Part shown: one piece after another, positions 6,308-12,188 of the stretch
Layout of the letters: the number at the start of each line of letters is the position of its first letter
Position numbering within the stretch: the stretch's first letter is position 1
NCBI GenBank assembly: GCA_903924715.1
Contig: CAIYCP010000721.1
Span: forward strand, 1-12,188
DNA: 12,188 bases
Source of the DNA: an uncultured beta proteobacterium
Lineage (GTDB): Bacteria; Pseudomonadota; Gammaproteobacteria; Burkholderiales; Burkholderiaceae_B
Direction: 5' to 3'
Position numbers and translations under genes: made by a program
Notes under the pieces: generated by a model
What the model was told of the DNA's origin: nothing
Database searches by the model: none
The model's input: the letters and a program-made list of their open reading frames with translations, nothing else

Positions 6308-7759
6308 ATGAAACTCGATGCGATTTCGCACCGCAACCGTAACACCAAAATTGTAGCCACTCTGGGCCCGAGCAGTAGCGAACCCGCGATGATCCGACGC
6401 TTATTTGATGCGGGTGTCGATGTTTTTCGGTTGAACTTCAGCCACGGCACGCACGCCGACCATAAATTGCGTTACGAAGCAATTCGTCAGATTGAGGCCG
6501 ATGTGGGTCGACCTGTCGGGATTCTGATGGATTTGCAGGGGCCCAAATTAAGAGTCGGGCAGATTGTCGGTGGCAAACTCGCACTTGAAGCGGGTCAAAA
6601 ACTGCGGTTTGACCTGGATCCGACTCCGGGTGAAAACGGGCGCGTGCCACTGTTGCATCCAGAGATTTTTGCGGCAATTAAGCCCGGCGATGATTTATTG
6701 ATCGATGATGGAAAAGTGCGAGTGCGCGTTTTAAGTTGCGATTCGACGCATGCCAATGCCGAGGTGATCAACGCTGGCATGATTTCAGATCGCAAAGGGG
6801 TGAACGTTCCGGGTGCGATCTTGCCTTTGTCTCCGATCACACCGAAAGATCGTGAGGACTTGGCTTTTGGTTTGAGTATTGGTGTCGATTGGGTTGCTTT
6901 GTCGTTTGTGCAACGCCCTGAAGATATCTCTGAACTCCGGGCTCTGGTCGGTGATCGGGCTTGGATTATGGCCAAACTTGAGAAACCTTCGGCAATTGAT
7001 TCGCTTGAAGCGATTGTGGCGGCCTCTGATGGGGTCATGGTTGCGCGCGGCGACTTAGGGGTTGAGTTACCGCCTGAAGATGTGCCAGCCTTACAAAAAC
7101 GAATCGTGCGCGTTTGCCGCGAGGCGGGTAAGCCGGTCATCGTTGCAACACAAATGCTTGAGTCAATGATCGCTTCGCCTGTGCCCACGCGTGCTGAGGT
7201 CAGTGATGTGGCGACTGCTGCGTACGACGGTGTTGATGCGGTGATGTTGTCGGCTGAGTCCGCGTCAGGCACCTACCCAATCGAAGCGGTCAGTATGATG
7301 GACCGAATTTTGCAAAGCACTGAACGTGACCCCATTCAACGCTCGACGATGGATGCGACCTTTCGTCGCCGGCATCGCGATGCGCGCGACGCGATCTCAG
7401 CGGCGATTCGCACGGTCGCAGAGACCTTGCCGGTAGCGGCCACTGTGGCGTATACCTCGTCGGGCTCAACCACGCTGCGTGTTGCGCACGAACGCCCACG
7501 CGCACCTATTTTGAGTATGACTCCCAACGCTGCTGCGGCCAGACGTCTCTCGCTTGTGTGGGGGGTGCATTCGATTCAAGCCGCCGACGTACAAAGCACA
7601 GAAGACATCGTCTTGCGAGCAACACAGGCGGCAGAAAAAAATGGTTTTGGTCAGCCTGGGGAAGCACTGCTGATTATTGCGGGTACGCCCTTTGGCGTGT
7701 CAGGCACGACCAATTTGCTGCGAATTGCATGGATCGGTGACAAACCAGACGGCGCTTGA
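6308..7759 (+). CDS. pyk: Pyruvate kinase
   Basis: Cytosolic glycolytic enzyme transferring phosphate from PEP to ADP to give pyruvate and ATP. The 483 residues and motif order are complete: TKIVATLGPSS (13-23), FRLNFSHG (40-47, R41, N43, S45, H46), LMDLQGPKLR (73-82, D75), LLIDDGKVR (130-138), WVALSFVQRPEDI, the catalytic IMAKLEKP (220-227, K223 and metal ligand E225), VARGDLGVELP (245-255, D249), and the signature TQMLESMIASPVPTRAEVSD (281-300) with AAYDGVDAVMLSAESASG. The C-terminal domain follows the TIM barrel and small B domain. The start ATG has only a weak AAGG 11 bases upstream. It is divergent from the amidohydrolase operon and 52 bases ahead of the LLM gene. It lies about 2.9 kb from pckG, so two enzymes of the PEP node flank the amidohydrolase pair. 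Confidence 0.97.
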   Translation: MKLDAISHRNRNTKIVATLGPSSSEPAMIRRLFDAGVDVFRLNFSHGTHADHKLRYEAIRQIEADVGRPVGILMDLQGPKLRVGQIVGGKLALEAGQKLRFDLDPTPGENGRVPLLHPEIFAAIKPGDDLLIDDGKVRVRVLSCDSTHANAEVINAGMISDRKGVNVPGAILPLSPITPKDREDLAFGLSIGVDWVALSFVQRPEDISELRALVGDRAWIMAKLEKPSAIDSLEAIVAASDGVMVARGDLGVELPPEDVPALQKRIVRVCREAGKPVIVATQMLESMIASPVPTRAEVSDVATAAYDGVDAVMLSAESASGTYPIEAVSMMDRILQSTERDPIQRSTMDATFRRRHRDARDAISAAIRTVAETLPVAATVAYTSSGSTTLRVAHERPRAPILSMTPNAAAARRLSLVWGVHSIQAADVQSTEDIVLRATQAAEKNGFGQPGEALLIIAGTPFGVSGTTNLLRIAWIGDKPDGA

Positions 7760-7799
7760 TCCGCTACACTGAAAAAAAAACGTTCAAAATAAATTTGGC

Positions 7800-7805
7800 A
7801 GGAGA
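7800..7805 (+). promoter_or_regulatory. Ribosome binding site of the LLM oxidoreductase gene
   Basis: AGGAGA 6 bases before the ATG at 7812, a strong Shine-Dalgarno match. The 52-base gap after pyk (7760-7811) also holds a run of nine A; I see no terminator there, so read-through from pyk is possible. Confidence 0.75.
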
Positions 7806-7811
7806 CAAATA

Positions 7812-9017
7812 ATGGCCCACGCAGGTTTGCGCTTTGGTATTTTTTTAGCCCCGTTTCATCAACTGGGGGATAACCCCACGCTAGCGCTAGAGCGCGATCT
7901 TGAGTTAATCGAATGGCTTGACCATTTGGGTTACGACGAGGCCTGGGTTGGCGAGCATCACTCTGCCGGTTGGGAAATTATTGCCTCGCCCGAAATTTTT
8001 ATTGCGGCTGCAGCGCAACGTACAAAACGGATCATGCTGGGTTCGGGCGTGACGAGCTTGCCCTACCACCATCCGTTTTTGGTCGCGCAGCGTTTTGTGC
8101 AGCTTGATCACATGACGCGCGGGCGCGTGATGTTAGGTTGTGGGCCCGGGGCGTTGGTGTCAGATGCCTACATGATGGGCATTGAAGCTGAAAAGCAACG
8201 CACCATGATGGACGAGTCACTTGGCGCAATCATGCGACTGCTTGAGGGTAAAGAACCCGTCACGCTCAAGACAGACTGGTTTGAACTCAAAGAAGCGCGC
8301 TTACATCTTGCACCTTATACAAAGGGTTGTTTTCCCATTGCGGTCGCGACCTCGACCACGCCGTCAGGGGTATTGACTGCAGGTAAGCACGGTGTGGGGA
8401 TGCTGTCCTTGGGCGCAGGGTTGCCTGGTGGACCACAAAAGCTAGCTGAGCAATGGAAACTTGGCGAAGAACAGGCGGCAAAATTTGGCAAGACCATGCA
8501 CCGTGAAGATTGGCGTTTAGTTGTCAATATTCACGTTGCAGAAGATGATGAAACTGCGATGCGTGAAGTACGCGCGCGTGAACGCGTTGAAACCCTGAGC
8601 TACTTTAGCGAGACCTTGGGTCGCCCACCGATGCGCAGTGAAGATCCCTTGGGCGATGGCTTAAAAGCTGGTACGACGATCGTGGGCTCACCCGAGACGG
8701 TTGCCAATGGTATTGCACGCTTGCTTGAATTTACGGGTGGCGGTGCAGGTGCGGTGTTGTTTCGCTCGCATGAATGGGCCACGCGTGAGCAAACATTGCG
8801 TAGTTATGAATTGTTTGCCCGTTGGGTGATGCCAAAATTTCAAGGAAGTATGGATTCGTTGTTTGCTTCACGTGAATGGGTTAGCGAAAATCGTAGCGGA
8901 ATTTTTGGTCCGCACATGGGTGCCATGCGTAAAGCGTTTACCGACGCGGGACAAGAAGTGCCTGACCACATGCGCTTGAAATTGCACACCGGCCCAACAC
9001 CCTTGGTTGAGAAATGA
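7812..9017 (+). CDS. LLM-class flavin-dependent oxidoreductase
   Basis: Luciferase-like flavin monooxygenase of the TIM-barrel LLM class, related by motif to limonene-monooxygenase-type proteins. These use reduced FMN, supplied by a separate reductase, and O2 to oxidise an organic substrate. The 401 residues begin with RFGIFLAPFHQLGDNP (7-22), then GYDEAWVGEHHSAGWEIIASPE (40-61), RIMLGSGVTSLPYHHPFLVA (73-92), LDHMTRGRVMLGCGPGAL (98-115), and a second-half segment AVATSTTPSGVLTAGKHGVGMLSLG (about 177-201). No signal peptide. No flavin reductase gene is present in the window. A strong ribosome binding site supports the start. It precedes the cyclase gene by 26 bases on the same strand, so the two are probably cotranscribed and may act in sequence. 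Substrate unknown. Confidence 0.88.
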   Translation: MAHAGLRFGIFLAPFHQLGDNPTLALERDLELIEWLDHLGYDEAWVGEHHSAGWEIIASPEIFIAAAAQRTKRIMLGSGVTSLPYHHPFLVAQRFVQLDHMTRGRVMLGCGPGALVSDAYMMGIEAEKQRTMMDESLGAIMRLLEGKEPVTLKTDWFELKEARLHLAPYTKGCFPIAVATSTTPSGVLTAGKHGVGMLSLGAGLPGGPQKLAEQWKLGEEQAAKFGKTMHREDWRLVVNIHVAEDDETAMREVRARERVETLSYFSETLGRPPMRSEDPLGDGLKAGTTIVGSPETVANGIARLLEFTGGGAGAVLFRSHEWATREQTLRSYELFARWVMPKFQGSMDSLFASREWVSENRSGIFGPHMGAMRKAFTDAGQEVPDHMRLKLHTGPTPLVEK

Positions 9018-9028
9018 GTCAAGACTAA

Positions 9029-9034
9029 AAGGTG
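9029..9034 (+). promoter_or_regulatory. Ribosome binding site of the cyclase-family gene
   Basis: AAGGTG 9 bases before the ATG at 9044. A TAG directly before that ATG, in the same frame, rules out a longer N-terminus. Confidence 0.6.
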
Positions 9035-9043
9035 ACGCGTTAG

Positions 9044-9787
9044 ATGTGTGATCACGGCAAAGCAGGATTTTGTGGCTGGAAAGGCTGGAGTCAGGTTCCA
9101 ACACCCCAGGCGGGTGGTGGAACGGGGCCGTGGATTGATCTGACACACCGTCTGACGGAAGACTTGTCGCGCGCCTCGGTTTTTCCGCAGCCGCGGATTC
9201 GGCAGATTGTCAAAATGCCTGAAAGTCCACTGAATATCACTGAGATTCACATGGTGGCGCACCACGGTACGCATGTTGATGCGCCTCGCCATTTTTTAAG
9301 TGATGGCCCCTGTTTTGATGAGATTCCGCTTGAGCGTTTGTATGGACCCGGTGTGGTGTGGCGTATTGAAAAAGGCCCACTCGAACTAATTGAGCCTGCC
9401 GACTTCGAAGCGGCGCGTCCCTTGGTGCAGCCGGGCGATATTGTGTTGTTGGATACCGGTTGGGCGCAATACGTCAACACCGAACGCTACGAAGATCATC
9501 CGAGTTTGTCTCCGGCGGCGGCTCAGTGGTTAGTGGATCACGGTGTAAAAATGCTTGGGGTTGATTTCAGCACGCCTGATCTAACGATTCATAAGCGTCC
9601 CGCAGACTTTGATTGGCCAGTGCACCATATTTTGCTTGCACACGGTGTGTTAGTGGCCGAGCACGTTACGAATTTACGTGGACTTTCAAATCAACGTGCC
9701 GAAATCTTGTTTTTGGCGCTGCCCTTGGCGGGGTCCGACGGTGCACCTGCGCGTGCCTTGGCCCGCCCCTTACTGCAAGTGGCTTAG
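9044..9787 (+). CDS. Cyclase family metal hydrolase (kynurenine formamidase-like)
   Basis: Cytosolic metal-dependent hydrolase of the cyclase/KynB superfamily, whose members hydrolyse N-formylkynurenine, isatin or other amides and lactones. The signature HxGTHxDxPxHF is complete as HHGTHVDAPRHF (73-84): H73, H77 and D79 are the expected metal ligands and H83 the expected catalytic residue. Further family marks are LLDTGWAQY (135-143), VKMLGVDFSTPDLTIHK (168-184) and LLAHGVLVAEHVTNL (197-211). The fold begins near residue 30; the preceding 29 residues are an extension with Cys2, His4 and Cys10 and several Trp, an unusual segment that I cannot assign. Cotranscription with the LLM gene 26 bases upstream suggests it may open or hydrolyse the oxygenated product (inference). 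Nothing in the window supports a tryptophan-kynurenine pathway, so the kynB symbol is not used. Confidence 0.88.
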   Translation: MCDHGKAGFCGWKGWSQVPTPQAGGGTGPWIDLTHRLTEDLSRASVFPQPRIRQIVKMPESPLNITEIHMVAHHGTHVDAPRHFLSDGPCFDEIPLERLYGPGVVWRIEKGPLELIEPADFEAARPLVQPGDIVLLDTGWAQYVNTERYEDHPSLSPAAAQWLVDHGVKMLGVDFSTPDLTIHKRPADFDWPVHHILLAHGVLVAEHVTNLRGLSNQRAEILFLALPLAGSDGAPARALARPLLQVA

Positions 9788-9815
9788 TGGGATTAGCACA
9801 GCGCACATCCAGCCT

Positions 9816-11039
9816 TTACTGAAGAATACCCTCAGCTTTAAGCCTCGCGATTTCGTTTGCGTCGCAACCTAAGATGTCGCGCAAAACCATTTCAGTGTGT
9901 TCGCCGATGAGCGGGGGGCGCTTGAGTTCAAGCCGCTTTCCATCAATCAAGTAAGGCGGCGAGGTAAACGTCGTTTCACCAACCTCTGGATGATCAATTT
10001 GTTGCCAATACCCGCGCTCTGCAAGATGGGGGTTATCGGTCAGTAAGTCTTTTGATCGCGCGACAATTGCAGAGGGCACGCCCGCTTGTTGCAGAATTTG
10101 CACGACGTCGGCGGCCGTTTGGGTTGCAACCCAGCTAGCCACACGCGCTTCGATTTCGTCAACACGCTTGAGGCGGTTCTCGGATTTTCGTAGCGTCTGA
10201 TCTTGCAGTAGCTCTGGGCTGTTTATTACGGATGCCAACGCTCGCCATTGCGTGTCGTCTTGCACTGCGATCGCGCACCAAGCGTCATCACCCGAACACT
10301 TAAATAAGTTATGGGGGGCGTCGGCAACTGAGCGATTGCCGGTTTGAACCGGCTCTTGACCTGTCGTTGCATATTCGACGACAGCCGGGCCGACAAAATT
10401 GATGGTTGACTCGACTTGTGCGAGATCGATTCTCATACCGCGTCCGGTTTTACGGCGATAGCGCAGCGCACCTAAGATTGCAAAGGCGGCATGATATGGA
10501 TTTGCCGCGTGATCAGGAAAGTGCGTGCCTGGCCCAACGGGGTCGTTCGGGCCGTAGGCCGTCAACCACAACAAACCAGAGACTGCGCTAATCGTCATGC
10601 CGACCCCAAGCAAGGAGGCTAGCGGACCCTCTTGCCCATACATGGGCATTGATAAATGAATGATATCGGGTTTTATTTTTTTAACATCGTCATACCCAAG
10701 CCCAAGGCGTTGCATCACGCCCGGTCCAAAATTATTCGTCACCACGTCAGACTCTTGAATCAGTTGAAGGGCGAGTTTTTTTCCTTCTTCAGATTTGAGA
10801 TCAAGCGAGATACTTTTTTTACCACTGTTGCGTGATGCAAAGTAGCCGCTACGATTAATGCCAGGTACGCCATCTTTGTAGGGCCCCCCTGAGCGCACGG
10901 GGTCTACACGAGACGAGCTTTCAACCTTGATAACTTCTGCACCAAAATCCGAAAAGACCTTTGTGCAAAAAGGCCCCGCGCCAGCCCAGGTGAAGTCGGC
11001 AATGCGAATGCCACGAAGAAAATTTAAACTTGAACTCAC
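9816..11039 (-). CDS. CaiB/BaiF family III CoA-transferase
   Basis: Cytosolic family III CoA-transferase, moving CoA from an acyl-CoA donor to a free carboxylic acid by way of an enzyme aspartyl-CoA thioester. The 407 residues match the family length, with the N-terminal GIRIADFTWAGAGPFCTKVF (10-29), FGAEVIKVES (32-41), YFASRNSGKKSISLDL (66-81), SMPMYGQEGPLAS (130-142), the probable catalytic Asp D176 in HFPDHAANPYHAAFA, and GRGMRIDLAQVE. The start is a GTG at 11037-11039 with AAGGAAG (11049-11055) 9 bases upstream. It lies 16 bases after the other CaiB-like gene, in the same operon, and converges on the cyclase gene with a 28-base gap in which I see no convincing terminator. Substrate and donor are unknown. 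Confidence 0.9.
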   Translation of the reverse strand: MSSSLNFLRGIRIADFTWAGAGPFCTKVFSDFGAEVIKVESSSRVDPVRSGGPYKDGVPGINRSGYFASRNSGKKSISLDLKSEEGKKLALQLIQESDVVTNNFGPGVMQRLGLGYDDVKKIKPDIIHLSMPMYGQEGPLASLLGVGMTISAVSGLLWLTAYGPNDPVGPGTHFPDHAANPYHAAFAILGALRYRRKTGRGMRIDLAQVESTINFVGPAVVEYATTGQEPVQTGNRSVADAPHNLFKCSGDDAWCAIAVQDDTQWRALASVINSPELLQDQTLRKSENRLKRVDEIEARVASWVATQTAADVVQILQQAGVPSAIVARSKDLLTDNPHLAERGYWQQIDHPEVGETTFTSPPYLIDGKRLELKRPPLIGEHTEMVLRDILGCDANEIARLKAEGILQ

Positions 11040-11048
11040 GATGGGTGA

Positions 11049-11055
11049 CTTCCTT
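11049..11055 (-). promoter_or_regulatory. Ribosome binding site fixing a GTG start
   Basis: AAGGAAG on the minus strand, 9 bases before the GTG at 11039, in the 16-base gap between the two CoA-transferase genes. It supports GTG as the initiator. Confidence 0.65.
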
Positions 11056-12188
11056 CTAACATAATTTGATCGGTGGAGCTGAAACGGACCAGACCGGTTC
11101 AGATAACTGGTACGGAGCTCCAGGAAATGTAATGGGGTGATCTGTGCCGCAGCCTTGAAGCGATACGAAGTAGTCGCGATGGGCCAGTTGCTGGTCGGTC
11201 AGTACATCACCGATACGACTCACGGCCGACATGACAATCTTGCGAGACAGTGCTTGTTCGGTGACCTCGAGCCGGGTGAACTGGATAATGAAACTCGCAA
11301 AGGCGTCTCTGAATTCTGTTTTTGCTTCGCCAGTTTTGCGCCAACGCGAGTCTAACCAGCGTGGTTGAGATAAGGTCTCGGCCGCCGGATGTTTGTGCTC
11401 TTTAAGCCATTTGACCAGTGAATGCCATGAAGGACCTAAGCTTAGCGGTGATGAGACTAGCATGCGTCCATCTTTGCATAGAAAAATTTCCTCGGCAGCA
11501 TCTCGCGTGCCTTCGCCGCCGCGCCTCGAGATCACGCCTTCTAGGTCGTAGACTTGTAACGCGTTTTGTAGCGAGTGGCTAATGCACTCTTGACCAGAAA
11601 CGTCTAGAAAATGTCCCTGGCCTGTTGCCTCGGCGTCAAAGAGCGCTGCTGCGGCAGCGACCCCGGCGTAAACCGAGGTAACAGAAACGGACTGCTCAAC
11701 GGGTAAGCGCAGAGGCGGTTCGCCCACTCGACCCGATAGCCAAGTAATGCCACCGGCCGCTTGAAGTGTGAGGTCGTTTGACTTCCAGTTAGCGTGAGGC
11801 CCGGTGAGCCCATAAGGCGAGATGTAAACGACGACTGCAGTCGGATTCAAAGAAAGAATCCAGCTCAGCTCGTCTGCAAACAAGCCGTCACGCTCTAAAA
11901 AAATGAGTTGTGCATTTTGCAGATGCGTAGTCGCTGTTTGCTTACCTTCGGTACTGTTTGGATCAAGCACGAGGCAAGATTTGCTGGCATTGCGAAATGC
12001 GAAAGCCGCCTGCGCATTTTGCCGGGCTGAACCCTCTGGCAGTTGTTCGATGCGCTGTCGATCTAAGGCGCCGCCCGGTGGTTCAAGGCGAATCACCTGC
12101 GCGCCGAGATCGGCAAATAGCCGCGACGCGTAACTGCCCAGATGATGCGTGAAATCTAGTACGGTGATGCCTGTGTACGGTTGAATCA
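11056..12188 (-). CDS. CaiB/BaiF CoA-transferase-like protein, 5'-partial, catalytic Asp not seen
   Basis: Second family III CoA-transferase-like protein, first in a minus-strand operon. The true start lies right of the window: the GTG at 12096 is internal, since the frame is open to the edge and reads GITVLDFTHHLGSYASRLF and then ADLGAQVIRLEPPGG, the normal CaiB N-terminus. Further marks are AFRNASKSCLVLDPNSTEGK, VYISPYGLTGPHANWKSNDL and GHFLDVSGQE. Where the downstream partner has HFPDHAANPYHA, this protein reads RLPVEQSVSVTSVYA: no Asp can be placed at the catalytic position, and my gapless alignment puts Ser there. It is also divergent and shorter at the C-terminus. It may be a non-catalytic subunit of a hetero-oligomeric transferase, or a diverged enzyme; the pairing is inferred from the 16-base gap and the shared family. 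Confidence 0.85.
   Translation of the reverse strand, partial: IQPYTGITVLDFTHHLGSYASRLFADLGAQVIRLEPPGGALDRQRIEQLPEGSARQNAQAAFAFRNASKSCLVLDPNSTEGKQTATTHLQNAQLIFLERDGLFADELSWILSLNPTAVVVYISPYGLTGPHANWKSNDLTLQAAGGITWLSGRVGEPPLRLPVEQSVSVTSVYAGVAAAAALFDAEATGQGHFLDVSGQECISHSLQNALQVYDLEGVISRRGGEGTRDAAEEIFLCKDGRMLVSSPLSLGPSWHSLVKWLKEHKHPAAETLSQPRWLDSRWRKTGEAKTEFRDAFASFIIQFTRLEVTEQALSRKIVMSAVSRIGDVLTDQQLAHRDYFVSLQGCGTDHPITFPGAPYQLSEPVWSVSAPPIKLC

Noticed and set aside
6595..7272. 225-codon minus-strand open frame antisense to pyk
   Set aside because: Long but opposite the best-conserved part of pyruvate kinase; its translation is Ser/Thr/Arg-rich low-complexity text, typical of a shadow frame.
7770..7779. 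Run of nine A after pyk as half of a terminator
   Set aside because: A plus-strand terminator needs a T-run after a GC-rich stem; there is no matching stem on either strand.
8840..9292. 150-codon minus-strand open frame across the LLM/cyclase junction
   Set aside because: Antisense to two well-supported genes, with no recognisable domain and no start signal; treated as a shadow.
9044..9787. Naming the cyclase-family gene kynB
   Set aside because: The HxGTHxDxPxHF motif is shared by many hydrolases, and no tryptophan dioxygenase or kynureninase gene is nearby.
9788..9815. Possible terminator between the convergent cyclase and CoA-transferase genes
   Set aside because: Only very short imperfect pairings can be drawn and no T-run is present, so no terminator is called.

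Overview
The window looks like a chromosomal segment of a betaproteobacterium, probably Burkholderiales. The basis is the GTP-type PEP carboxykinase, whose residues read very much like Burkholderia/Ralstonia/Bordetella PckG from memory, together with the moderate-to-high GC and the mix of CaiB/BaiF, MlrC/M20 and LLM-flavin enzymes typical of that order. No taxonomic search was possible. Genes are dense, there are no RNA genes, insertion sequences, CRISPR arrays or phage genes, and no gap without a gene exceeds 300 bases.

Layout from left to right. (1) A D-2-hydroxyacid dehydrogenase on the plus strand, cut by the left edge, whose 3' end overlaps by 19 bases (971-989) a convergent gene for a small exported protein with three 28-residue CPSGY repeats. 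(2) A 239-base divergent intergenic region followed by pckG (plus). (3) Converging on pckG with a 9-base gap, a two-gene minus-strand operon: an M20-family amidohydrolase and then an MlrC-like M81 protein, separated by 3 bases. (4) Divergent from that operon across 91 bases, pyk (pyruvate kinase, plus). (5) 52 bases further on, a plus-strand pair with good ribosome binding sites: an LLM-class flavin monooxygenase-like protein and a cyclase/kynurenine-formamidase-type metal hydrolase. (6) Converging on these with a 28-base gap, a minus-strand pair of family III (CaiB/BaiF) CoA-transferase-like genes, the first of which runs off the right edge.

Functional reading. pckG and pyk act on either side of PEP (oxaloacetate to PEP, PEP to pyruvate) and flank the amidohydrolase operon. 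The amidohydrolase pair looks built for scavenging amide or N-carbamoyl compounds. The LLM/cyclase pair plus the CoA-transferase pair resemble a peripheral catabolic module (oxidation, hydrolysis, CoA activation), but they lie in two opposed operons and their substrates cannot be read from sequence. Most genes belong to known families. The less ordinary points are the Gln in place of the catalytic Glu in the dehydrogenase, the CPSGY repeat protein, the CoA-transferase-like partner lacking the expected Asp, a six-residue insertion in PckG, and a stem-loop that covers both stop codons of a convergent pair. I found no clear case for a wholly new system.
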